Notes under the pieces: generated by a model
The model's database searches: none
Told to the model about the DNA's origin: nothing
The model's input: only the letters and a program-made list of their open reading frames with translations
Assembly: GCA_002292265.1 (NCBI GenBank)
Contig: DBBQ01000035.1
Location: 1-14,465, forward strand
DNA: 14,465 nucleotides
Direction: 5' to 3'
DNA from: Flavobacteriaceae bacterium UBA980
Lineage (GTDB): Bacteria; Bacteroidota; Bacteroidia; Flavobacteriales; Flavobacteriaceae
Position numbers and translations under genes: made by a program
Shown: positions 8,009 to 14,465 of the stretch, piece by piece
Numbering within the stretch: the first letter of the stretch is position 1
How the letters are laid out: each line of letters opens with the position of its first letter

Positions 8009-8723
8009 AATAGATAGAAGCCACCCCTAAGGTTTGTGGGAAATCTTCCACTGCTATAAACCCATTTTTCTTTAAAATATTGTTGAATGCTTTACCACAG
8101 GGAAAAGCCGCTGCGGAGTCCGATAAATATTGATAGGCAGTTCTATTTTTAGAAAAAAGCTTTCCGATAAAAGGCATCACTTTTTGGGTGTATAAAGAAT
8201 ACAAAGATTTTAGGATTGGATTTTGGGGGACTGCTGTTTCCAGAATCACCAAGGCCCCTTGGGGTTTGAGAACCCTTCGTATTTCTTGAAGGCCGAGATC
8301 CAGGTGCTCAAAATTTCGTACACCAAAAGCAATGGTGACCCCATCAAAGGTGTCGTTTTCAAAAGATAAGGCTTCCGAATCTCCGAGCTGCATTTCGATT
8401 CGCTGGTCCAGCCCCTGTGCTTTTACCTTTTGTTTGCCAATCTCCAACATTCCTGGAGAAATGTCCAAACCAATGATTTTTTTGGTTTTCAATTTGGAAA
8501 GAGCCAGAACTAAATCTCCCGTTCCAGTAGCGATGTCTAAGAGCACCTGGTGTTTGTTTTTTTGGATCAAACGCACCACGCGTTTTCTCCAGATCACATC
8601 CACTCCCAATGTAATGACTCGATTTAAGAGGTCGTAACTTCTTGAAATCCCATTAAACATCTGGGTTACCTGCTTTTTTTTAGTTTCAGGATTGTTTTGG
8701 TTGGGTTTTACAGATTGTTTCAT
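7992..8723 (-). CDS. ubiE: Demethylmenaquinone C-methyltransferase (UbiE/MenG)
   Basis: UbiE/MenG uses S-adenosylmethionine to methylate demethylmenaquinone, the last step of menaquinone synthesis; menaquinone is the usual respiratory quinone of Bacteroidota. The 243-residue class I methyltransferase shows MFNGISRSYDLLNRVITLG followed by VDVIWRK (the UbiE signature, 22-47), motif I LLDIATGTGD (61-70), the acidic loop IGLDISPGML (84-93), IAFGVRNFEHLD (131-142) and RRVLKPQGALVILE (149-162). The ATG at 8723 gives a short polar leader, MKQSVKPNQNNPETKKKQV, before the fold. The gene is transcribed together with porT, which it overlaps by 17 nt, and is divergent from trkA. The alternative role in ubiquinone synthesis is unlikely in this group. 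Confidence 0.94.
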   Translation of the reverse strand: MKQSVKPNQNNPETKKKQVTQMFNGISRSYDLLNRVITLGVDVIWRKRVVRLIQKNKHQVLLDIATGTGDLVLALSKLKTKKIIGLDISPGMLEIGKQKVKAQGLDQRIEMQLGDSEALSFENDTFDGVTIAFGVRNFEHLDLGLQEIRRVLKPQGALVILETAVPQNPILKSLYSLYTQKVMPFIGKLFSKNRTAYQYLSDSAAAFPCGKAFNNILKKNGFIAVEDFPQTLGVASIYFAKKP

Positions 8724-8731
8724 AGCGGCAC

Positions 8732-8739
8732 CAAAGATA
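8732..8739 (-). promoter_or_regulatory. Candidate -7 box for ubiE-porT
   Basis: TATCTTTG on the minus strand matches TAnnTTTG exactly and ends 8 nt before the ubiE ATG. Transcription from it would start within a few bases of the start codon. No -33 TTG is seen at the standard spacing. Confidence 0.4.
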
Positions 8740-8792
8740 ATGATTTGAAGGGCATCTTATTCTTGTTTTTAGATCCCGATGGTGAATATTCG

Positions 8793-8800
8793 TATATTTG
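8793..8800 (+). promoter_or_regulatory. Candidate -7 box for the trkA-trkH operon
   Basis: TATATTTG matches TAnnTTTG exactly and lies 110 nt upstream of the trkA ATG, next to the 8-bp palindrome GAATATTC (8784-8791). The nearest upstream TTG has a 27-nt spacer, too long for the consensus. If used, the transcript starts near 8805 and carries a possible small ORF before trkA. Confidence 0.4.
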
Positions 8801-8821
8801 TAGTGTACTTCAATTTCTTTT

Positions 8822-8914
8822 ATGAAATCAGTCATGATAAGCAAGGCGTTAACAAACGAAATGACAAGTCCTGCATTCCATCTTAACGGTTTAAAAGTAA
8901 CTCGTAACAGATGA
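8822..8914 (+). CDS. Possible 30-residue leader ORF overlapping the trkA start
   Basis: An ATG at 8822 opens 30 codons (MKSVMISKAL, then TNEMTSPAFHLNGLKVTRNR) and stops at TGA 8912-8914. That stop overlaps the trkA ATG as ATGA, a layout typical of translational coupling. The ORF begins about 21 nt after the candidate trkA -7 box. The peptide has no recognised domain, no membrane segment and no clear amino-acid bias. There is no obvious ribosome binding site, but most genes here lack one. It could be a real small protein, a coupling leader, or chance. No function is claimed. Confidence 0.3.
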   Translation: MKSVMISKALTNEMTSPAFHLNGLKVTRNR

Positions 8915-10260
8915 AGATAATTATTGCAGGAGGGGGAGAGGTCGGATTCCACCTAGCGAAGCTCCTTTCCTATGAGTCGCTTGACATTACCTTAATAGAT
9001 ACCGATAAAGACCGGCTCAATTATGCTGAATCCCATCTAGATATTCGTGCGATTCGGGGCGATGCAATGTCCTTGACTCTAATGGAAGAAGCACAGGTGG
9101 CCAGTTCTGATCTTTTTATTGCGGTCACTGCCGAGGAGTCCCTTAATATTACGATTTGTGCCCTAGCGAAACAATTAGGGAGTAAACGGACCATAGCGCG
9201 TATCTCCAATATAGAACTGATCAAAGCACAAGACTCGATTAGCTTTCAAAGTATTGGCGTAGACGAAGTGATATCTCCTGAAGAGTTGGCTGCTGAGGAA
9301 ATTCAGCAATTGTTGGATCAGTCGGCTTTCTCCAACAGTTACGAGTTTGAGGAAGGGGCTTTGACCTTAATAGGCACTCGTTTGGAAGAAGATGTTCCCT
9401 TTGTGGGTAAGTCTGTAAAAGAAGCAGCCACTATTTTTCCTGACGTCCATTTTATGCCCGTCGCCGTACAAAGGAAAGGTACTCAGATCACACTGGTTCC
9501 CCGTGGCGATACGTGTTTTGAAGAGGGCGATACGGTTTTTTTCATCACCCTGAAAGAGGGTGTAGAAGAGTTGTATAAATTGACTGGTAAAACCAAGGCC
9601 TCCATCAAAAATGTGATGATCTTAGGAGGAGGTCGTATTGGGTACAACACCGCTCGTGAGCTTTGCGAGAAAAAATTTAATGTAACCCTCGTTGAAAAAA
9701 ATAAGAAAAAAGCTTTTGAGATTGCGGATTTACTTCCCAATACTTTGGTGATTCACGGAGATGGTAGAAATGCCGAATTGCTAGATGAAGAAAATCTTAC
9801 GGGTATGGATGCCTTTATTTCGGTAACAGAAAACTCGGAGACTAACATTATGAGTTGTTTGATGGCACACTCCAAGAAAGTCAAAAAAACCATTGCTTTG
9901 GTTGAGAATATGGATTATTTTCAACTCTCGCACTCCATTGGAATCGATACGTTGATCAACAAAAAACTATTGACTGCAAATACGATCTTTCGCTATGTCC
10001 GAAAAGGAGAAGTGGTGGACATGACAACCCTAAACAACCTCAATGTTGAAATTTTAGAGTTTGTAGTCAATGCCAATTCTAAAGTAGCGAATTACAAAAT
10101 CAAAGACATTGATTTTCCTAGAACCGCCATAATTGGTGGGGTGATTAAAGAGGGTAGGGGAGTCATCGCTTTGGGAGATTATACGATTCTTCCAGGAGAT
10201 CGAATTGTAGTCTGCTGTTTGCCTCGATCGTTAAAGCGGATTGAGCGATTGTTTTTATAA
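8911..10260 (+). CDS. trkA: Trk potassium uptake regulatory subunit TrkA
   Basis: TrkA is the cytoplasmic ring that binds NAD(H) and nucleotides and gates the TrkH channel. The 449-residue product is a full tandem protein with two RCK (TrkA-N plus TrkA-C) units. The first Rossmann motif is GGGEVG (G7-x-G9-x-x-G12), with D30 in TLIDTDKDRL at the end of beta 2. The second is GGGRIG (G239-x-G241-x-x-G244), with TLVEKNKKK. TrkA-C domains follow each, near 140-220 and 370-449. Length is close to that of E. coli TrkA (458). The ATG at 8911 starts directly with the first beta strand, as is usual. trkH begins 5 nt after the stop, so the two form an operon. The start overlaps the stop of a small upstream ORF. 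Confidence 0.95.
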   Translation: MKIIIAGGGEVGFHLAKLLSYESLDITLIDTDKDRLNYAESHLDIRAIRGDAMSLTLMEEAQVASSDLFIAVTAEESLNITICALAKQLGSKRTIARISNIELIKAQDSISFQSIGVDEVISPEELAAEEIQQLLDQSAFSNSYEFEEGALTLIGTRLEEDVPFVGKSVKEAATIFPDVHFMPVAVQRKGTQITLVPRGDTCFEEGDTVFFITLKEGVEELYKLTGKTKASIKNVMILGGGRIGYNTARELCEKKFNVTLVEKNKKKAFEIADLLPNTLVIHGDGRNAELLDEENLTGMDAFISVTENSETNIMSCLMAHSKKVKKTIALVENMDYFQLSHSIGIDTLINKKLLTANTIFRYVRKGEVVDMTTLNNLNVEILEFVVNANSKVANYKIKDIDFPRTAIIGGVIKEGRGVIALGDYTILPGDRIVVCCLPRSLKRIERLFL

Positions 10261-10265
10261 ACACT

Positions 10266-11747
10266 ATGCATTCATTTAATTATAAAATTGTAGTCTTTTT
10301 GATGGGGGTTTTATTACTCTTCAACGGAGGGTTGATGCTCTTTTCGGCTTTGATTAGTTTTTTGTTTAAGGATGGGGTCACCTTTGAGATTACGCTAGCT
10401 TCGTTTGTGGTATTGTCTTTTGGCGCGTTGTTGATGCTTTTCGGAAGACAATACGACAAACAAATCCAAAAGCGGGAAGGCTATTTGATTGTGAGTCTGG
10501 GCTGGATTTTGATGGCACTTTCAGGAACAACTCCGTATCTTTTTTCGGGTGCCATTCCTGACTTTACAGCTAGTTTTTTTGAAACCATGTCGGGTTATAC
10601 CACTACGGGAGCCACAATAGTAAATGATATAGAGGCTTTGCCCAAAGGAATTTTATTTTGGCGCAGTACGACGCATTGGATCGGGGGGATGGGAATCATC
10701 GTCTTGGCTATAGCGATTTTACCTTTTTTAGGGATTGGGGGAATTCAACTTTTTTCTGCTGAAGCTCCTGGACCTGCAGGAGACAAATTGCACCCCAGAA
10801 TTACGGATACAGCAAAACGTTTGTGGCTTATTTATGTCGCTTATACGTTTATCGAAACCCTTTTGCTCTATGTGGCTGGGATGTCTTTCTTTGATGCGGT
10901 TAACCATGCGATGAGTACCGTTTCCACAGGGGGATTTTCCACAAAAAACGACAGTATTGCCTTTTGGAATGACCAACCCCTGATTCAATACATCATTCTC
11001 TTTTTTATGTTTTTGGCGGGGACCAATTTTGTATTGAGCTATTTCGCCTTTACCCGAAAATTCAAAAAAATCATCCTCGATGAAGAATTCCGGCTTTATC
11101 TCCAATTTTTACTTTTCTTTTCTGTTTTAGTAGTTGTTGTTCTTCTGTTGAACTCGTATCTACATCCTTCTTTTTCCATTGATGGCATAGAACCTACTGT
11201 ACGTGCAGCAGTTTTCCAAGTCGTATCGATCATTACCACCACAGGTTTTATTACCTCAGATTATACCCACTGGGTTCCCTTTGTGACGGTTGTTTTCTTT
11301 GGACTTATGTTTTTGGGGGGGTCGTCGGGCTCTACTTCGGGAGGAGTCAAAGTGGTCCGACACCTGCTGATGATTAAAAGTGGGCTTTTGGAGTTTAAAC
11401 GCGCTTTACATCCCAATGCAATTATTCAAGCCCGCTATAATGAAAGAACTGTAAGCGACTCTATTTCTTACAATATATTGGGTTTTTTCATTTTGTATAT
11501 GTTAAGTTTTATAATAGGAGCTCTGGGGTTTAGCCTGATGGGATTCGATTTTGAATCTTCAATTGGTATAGCAGCATCAACTTTGGGAAATGTGGGTCCT
11601 GCCCTTGGAGAATTTGGACCCAGTAACACCTATGCTGCATTGCCTAATTTCGGGCAATGGTGGGCCAGCTTTTTAATGCTTCTAGGACGGCTGGAGCTTT
11701 TTACTGTTTTGATTTTATTTACTCCCTTCTTTTGGAAAAGAAATTAG
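10266..11747 (+). CDS. trkH: Trk-type potassium channel/transporter subunit TrkH
   Basis: TrkH is the inner-membrane pore of the Trk system and imports K+. The 493-residue, very hydrophobic product shows the four pore-loop repeats of the SKT superfamily: GYTTTGAT (110-117), STVSTGGFS (217-225), IITTTGFI (322-329) and TLGNVGPALG (439-448). Each places a conserved Gly at the selectivity filter. The GGSSGSTSGG segment (351-360) fits the flexible intramembrane gating loop, and FWRSTTHWIGGMGIIVLAIAIL (131-152) is typical of the family. The gene starts 5 nt after trkA. Its TAG stop overlaps the stop of rarA on the opposite strand by 4 bp, leaving no room for a terminator between them. Confidence 0.96.
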   Translation: MHSFNYKIVVFLMGVLLLFNGGLMLFSALISFLFKDGVTFEITLASFVVLSFGALLMLFGRQYDKQIQKREGYLIVSLGWILMALSGTTPYLFSGAIPDFTASFFETMSGYTTTGATIVNDIEALPKGILFWRSTTHWIGGMGIIVLAIAILPFLGIGGIQLFSAEAPGPAGDKLHPRITDTAKRLWLIYVAYTFIETLLLYVAGMSFFDAVNHAMSTVSTGGFSTKNDSIAFWNDQPLIQYIILFFMFLAGTNFVLSYFAFTRKFKKIILDEEFRLYLQFLLFFSVLVVVVLLLNSYLHPSFSIDGIEPTVRAAVFQVVSIITTTGFITSDYTHWVPFVTVVFFGLMFLGGSSGSTSGGVKVVRHLLMIKSGLLEFKRALHPNAIIQARYNERTVSDSISYNILGFFILYMLSFIIGALGFSLMGFDFESSIGIAASTLGNVGPALGEFGPSNTYAALPNFGQWWASFLMLLGRLELFTVLILFTPFFWKRN

Positions 11748-13021
11748 TAGCCGTACTTGTCCTTCCAACGGACTTTTAAAAAATCTCGGATCTTTTTTTC
11801 CTTTGGATTTCCCCCCGGCTCATACAATTTTGTTCCTTTTAATTCTTCGGGTAAAAACTCTTGTTCTGCAAACTGGTTTTCATAGTCGTGGGCATATTTA
11901 TAGCCCGTTCCATAGCCCATTTCTTTCATCAATTGGGTTGGAGCATTTCTCAGAGGTAGGGGAACTTGAAGATTTCCGGTGGCTTTCACTTTTTCTAAAG
12001 CGGTATCGATGGCCCTGTAAGCGGCATTGCTTTTGGGAGAAGTGGCTAAATAGATAGCGCATTCACTAAGTAGAATTCTCCCTTCCGGATAGCCTATGGT
12101 AGCCACAGCCTGGAAGGTGCTGTTTGCCAACACCAGTGCCGTTGGATTGGCAATTCCAATGTCTTCCGCTGCGAGAATGAGCATTCTACGGGCGATGAAT
12201 TTGATGTCTTCTCCAGCTTCAATCATCCTTGCGAGCCAATAAACTGCTGCGTTGGGGTCACTACCCCGTATGGATTTGATAAAGGCCGAGACAATATCGT
12301 AATGAAAATCTCCATTTTTATCGAAAAGGACGGTTTGGGTTTGTACGGTTTCAAAAACCAGAGCATTGTTGAGTTCAATAGTTTTTGTTTGCTGTGCTTG
12401 GAGGACCAACTCCAAAAGAGAAAGTAACTTTCGGGCGTCTCCCCCTGAAAGCTCGAGTAAGGCAGCTGTTTCAACGATCTTCAAATCATAGCCTTTTAAC
12501 AGCGTGTCTTTTTTTAAAGCGTGTTTTAAAATCTTTTCAAGCTCTTCTTTTGTCAGTGCGTTGAGCATATATACTTGACAACGGGAGAGCAAAGCGTTGA
12601 TGACTTCAAAGCTGGGGTTTTCTGTGGTGGCCCCAATTAGCGTTACGATTCCTTTTTCCACTGCGTTGAGTAGGGAGTCTTGTTGTGATTTGCTGAAACG
12701 GTGGATTTCATCGATAAAAAGGATGGGACTTTTACTGCTAAATAAGCCTCCCGAATTCTCGGCTTTTTGAATGATTTCTCGTATTTCTTTAACTCCCGCA
12801 TTGATAGCAGAAAGTTGATAAAAAGGGCGTTCTTTTTCTAAAGCGAGGAGTTGCGCAAGTGTTGTTTTTCCTGTTCCTGGAGGCCCCCAAAAAATCAGGG
12901 AGGGAAAGACTCCATTTTTAATCATTTGGGTAAGGCTTCCTTGAGGTCCTACAAGGTGCTCTTGACCGTAATAATCGGCGAGGGTTTTGGGGCGCATTCG
13001 TTCTGCCAGGGGAGTATTCAT
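11744..13021 (-). CDS. rarA: Replication-associated AAA+ ATPase RarA (MgsA)
   Basis: RarA/MgsA (eukaryotic WRNIP1) is an AAA+ ATPase related to clamp loaders that acts at stalled replication forks and in recombination. The 425-residue product has Walker A GPPGTGKT (46-53), Walker B ILFIDEIH (100-107), sensor 1 [10 protein letters not shown] (129-138) and an arginine-finger SRC (R147). The family's C-terminal tetramerisation domain follows, with [21 protein letters not shown], and [20 protein letters not shown] near the end. Length is normal. The ATG at 13021 gives [14 protein letters not shown], the usual family start. The gene lies 25 bp downstream of rlmB and is probably cotranscribed with it. 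A degenerate box, TATCTTTA, lies 5 nt before the ATG. Confidence 0.96.
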   Translation of the reverse strand: MNTPLAERMRPKTLADYYGQEHLVGPQGSLTQMIKNGVFPSLIFWGPPGTGKTTLAQLLALEKERPFYQLSAINAGVKEIREIIQKAENSGGLFSSKSPILFIDEIHRFSKSQQDSLLNAVEKGIVTLIGATTENPSFEVINALLSRCQVYMLNALTKEELEKILKHALKKDTLLKGYDLKIVETAALLELSGGDARKLLSLLELVLQAQQTKTIELNNALVFETVQTQTVLFDKNGDFHYDIVSAFIKSIRGSDPNAAVYWLARMIEAGEDIKFIARRMLILAAEDIGIANPTALVLANSTFQAVATIGYPEGRILLSECAIYLATSPKSNAAYRAIDTALEKVKATGNLQVPLPLRNAPTQLMKEMGYGTGYKYAHDYENQFAEQEFLPEELKGTKLYEPGGNPKEKKIRDFLKVRWKDKYGY

Positions 13022-13046
13022 ACCCTAAAGATAGCTCTTTTTTGAA

Positions 13047-13778
13047 CTAGCCGCGTTGTCTTATGATTTCGTAAAAAAGAACGCCACAGGCAACAGAAAC
13101 ATTAAGCGAGGCTATATTGTTTTGCATGGGGAGTTTGGCTTGGTCGTCCAGGACTTTTAAAAGCCCAAAAGAAATCCCTACATCTTCCGATCCAAAAACT
13201 ACCGCTAAAGGACCTTTTAAATCTTTTTCATACACCGTTTCCGATGCTTTTTCGGTAAGGGCAAGGGTGGGGATCTCGTGGGCTTTTAAATGATATACCA
13301 CATCTTTGAGGTGTTGGACTTTGGAAATTGGAACTTGGAAGGCACCTCCTGCTGAGGTTTTGACTACATCTCCATTTAAAGGAGCACTACCACTACTGGG
13401 GATAAAAATTGCATCCACTCCCACTGCGGCGGCTGAACGTAAAATGGCTCCGAAGTTGCGGGTGTCGGTAATACCGTCCAAAAGCACAAAAAGAGGGTTT
13501 TCTTTTTGGTTTAAAATGGTTTCAATAAGAGGTTCCATTTCTTGGGTTGCCAATGCGGCGATCCGTGCTACCGCACCTTGATGATTTTTCGAAGAAAAGC
13601 GCTCCAGACGTTCTACAGGGACAAAACTGAAGGCAATGTTCTTTGTACGAAGGGTGTGTAAAAGGTGTTCAAAAAGTGGACTCTGTGATCCTTTTAACAG
13701 CCAAACTTTATCAATGGGCTTTTCACTTTGTATGGCCTCTAAAATGGCGCGTATTCCAAAAATGGTTATTGTATCCAT
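13047..13778 (-). CDS. rlmB: 23S rRNA (guanosine-2'-O-)-methyltransferase RlmB-like
   Basis: RlmB methylates the 2'-OH of a conserved 23S rRNA guanosine (G2251 in E. coli) in the peptidyl-transferase P loop. The 243-residue product has the N-terminal L30-like substrate-binding domain (TIFGIRAILEAI from residue 4, HQGAVARIA at 66-74). It also has the three SpoU motifs: DGITDTRNFGAILRSA (101-116, N108 and R114), VVFGSEDVGIS (193-203), and LPMQNNIASLNVSVACGVLF (216-235) followed by YEIIRQ. The HQG motif and the N-terminal domain separate it from the shorter TrmL type. The ATG at 13778 is preceded directly by an exact promoter -7 box, so the mRNA may be leaderless. rarA follows 25 bp downstream. 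The substrate assignment rests on family resemblance. Confidence 0.9.
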   Translation of the reverse strand: MDTITIFGIRAILEAIQSEKPIDKVWLLKGSQSPLFEHLLHTLRTKNIAFSFVPVERLERFSSKNHQGAVARIAALATQEMEPLIETILNQKENPLFVLLDGITDTRNFGAILRSAAAVGVDAIFIPSSGSAPLNGDVVKTSAGGAFQVPISKVQHLKDVVYHLKAHEIPTLALTEKASETVYEKDLKGPLAVVFGSEDVGISFGLLKVLDDQAKLPMQNNIASLNVSVACGVLFYEIIRQRG

Positions 13779-13782
13779 TTAT

Positions 13783-13790
13783 CAAAAATA
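13783..13790 (-). promoter_or_regulatory. Candidate -7 box for rlmB-rarA, abutting the start codon
   Basis: TATTTTTG on the minus strand matches TAnnTTTG exactly and is separated from the rlmB ATG by only four bases (ATAA). In Bacteroidota the transcript starts a few bases after this box, so the predicted start falls at or next to the ATG. No TTG is seen at the -33 position. Confidence 0.45.
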
Positions 13791-13909
13791 CTTTAATTCT
13801 TTTTGAGAAAAAGTTATAAATTGAAATTAATTCGAATTGAATAGTTCCAAACACTTTTTTTAATTTATAAAAGTAACTCTATGACATCCGTACCCCAAGC
13901 TTATCGTTT

Positions 13910-13938
13910 CTATTTTATATTGAATCTGCTATTTTATA
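13910..13938. repeat. 10-bp direct repeat with 19-bp period next to the SusC fragment
   Basis: CTATTTTATA occurs at 13910-13919 and again at 13929-13938, separated by TTGAATCTG. The pair lies 14 bp beyond the end of the truncated SusC-like ORF, in the 174-bp gap between it and rlmB. It could be a rearrangement scar, a protein-binding pair, or chance in AT-rich DNA. The rest of the gap is AT-rich and also holds the palindrome AATTCGAATT (13829-13838). Confidence 0.5.
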
Positions 13939-13952
13939 GTTTAATCCTTTTT

Positions 13953-14435
13953 TTAGGCTGTTCCCGGTTGTCCTGAACTCAGTCTGATTTGTACGCTGGG
14001 AGTACTTGATTGCAACAATTGATCAATTTGATTTGCAGGTAATTTATCAATGTCTCGTTCTATCAAAACATCAACAGTAGTTGATAGTTTCCTTCTTGCT
14101 ATTCCAGATCCCTGTCCAGTAATAATAACTTCTTCTAATGCGGAGCTGGATTGCAATTCGATAAGATAGTTATCTGAATCTCCTATTGAAACGCGTTGTT
14201 CGGCATAACCTACATAGGTGAATACAAGCACCTCACCCAAACTCGCTTCAATGGAAAAATTCCCATCAAAATCCGCAGCCACTCCTTGTGAAGTACCTTC
14301 AATGAGAACAGTTGCTCCAGGCAGAGGAACTCCGGTTTCGTCGGTAATGGTTCCTGTGATCGTTTTTTGTTGTGCAAATCCGACTTGCACCATTAAAATC
14401 CCCAATAGGGACAAAAATAAGTAGCGTTTTTTCAT
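13953..14435 (-). pseudogene. N-terminal fragment of a SusC/RagA-type TonB-dependent receptor
   Basis: SusC-type receptors are about 1000-residue outer-membrane barrels that import glycans or peptides with a SusD partner. Only 160 residues are present. They comprise a signal peptide (MKKRYLFLSLLGILMVQVGFAQ), a carboxypeptidase-regulatory-like beta-sandwich (about 25-95, including GVPLPGATVLIEGTSQG and VFTYVGYAEQ), the ALEEVIITGQG linker, and the start of the plug (IDQLLQSSTPSVQIRLSSGQPGTA, in two parts). A TAA stop follows Ala160, where intact proteins continue with an IRxRG-type plug sequence. None of the three forward frames after the stop resumes plug or barrel sequence, so this is a 3' deletion or rearrangement rather than a single frameshift. 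No susD is adjacent downstream. It may still be translated and exported. A silent recombination cassette is a speculative alternative. Confidence 0.75.
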
Positions 14436-14465
14436 GTAAAAGATTGATTTGGTTAAACTAACAGG

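Noticed and set aside
8332..8637. 101-codon plus-strand frame inside ubiE
   Set aside because: Shadow of the conserved methyltransferase motifs on the opposite strand; no independent signal.
8686..8952. 88-codon minus-strand frame across the ubiE-trkA gap
   Set aside because: It overlaps both the ubiE and trkA starts in other frames and contains the candidate promoters; no recognisable domain.
10728..11105. 125-codon open frame antisense to trkH
   Set aside because: It lies entirely opposite conserved TrkH pore-loop and membrane coding sequence, and its translation resembles no family I know; a mirror of the real gene.
13047..13778. rlmB and the methyltransferase at 6545 as duplicates of one gene
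   Set aside because: They share only the SpoU motifs; their N-terminal domains and the rest of the sequences differ, so they are distinct family members.
13829..13838. Palindrome AATTCGAATT upstream of rlmB as an operator
   Set aside because: Short and made mainly of A/T in an AT-rich gap, with no repeat elsewhere in the window to support a regulator site.
1..14465. tRNA, rRNA, CRISPR array, insertion sequence or phage elements
   Set aside because: No tRNA-like cloverleaf, repeat-spacer pattern, transposase, integrase or terminal inverted repeats were recognised on either strand by eye.

Overview
This window looks like ordinary chromosomal core sequence from a member of the Bacteroidota, most likely a flavobacterium. 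The evidence is a PorT/SprT type IX secretion protein, a lipoprotein-type TamA/Omp85 homologue (TamL), an AccD without zinc-ribbon cysteines, the N-terminus of a SusC-type receptor, and promoter boxes of the Bacteroidota TAnnTTTG type. Shine-Dalgarno sequences are weak or absent. The genus cannot be named from the sequence alone.

Layout. Positions 1-1848 (minus) hold the 5' two thirds of pnp preceded by rpsO, the classic S15-PNPase pair. rpsO has the best promoter in the window and a small hairpin at the predicted mRNA 5' end. Positions 1955-3916 (minus) hold accD behind fbaA, 36 bp apart. Positions 3956-6508 (minus) hold tamL with a GTG start. Positions 6545-7285 (plus) hold a SpoU-family RNA 2'-O-methyltransferase, which converges on and overlaps porT. 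Positions 7265-8723 (minus) are a ubiE/menG-porT pair with a 17-nt overlap and a TTG start for porT. Positions 8911-11747 (plus) are a trkA-trkH potassium-uptake operon, preceded by a possible 30-codon leader ORF that overlaps trkA by ATGA. Positions 11744-13778 (minus) are rlmB followed by rarA. Positions 13953-14435 (minus) are a SusC-like N-terminal fragment that stops inside the plug domain.

How the genes work together. RpsO, PNPase, RlmB and the second SpoU enzyme serve translation and RNA metabolism. AccD, FbaA and UbiE/MenG serve lipid synthesis, central carbon metabolism and menaquinone synthesis. TamL and PorT build the outer membrane and the gliding/type IX secretion machinery. TrkA and TrkH take up potassium. 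RarA acts at stalled replication forks. Gaps are short: the longest are 187 bp (8724-8910) and 174 bp (13779-13952). No tRNA, rRNA, CRISPR array, transposase or integrase was seen.

No clearly new multi-gene system is present. The items most worth a second look are the truncated SusC fragment and the short repeat beside it, the possible trkA leader ORF, several exact TAnnTTTG boxes lying almost on start codons (possible leaderless or very short-leader mRNAs), and RNA hairpins around rpsO and pnp.
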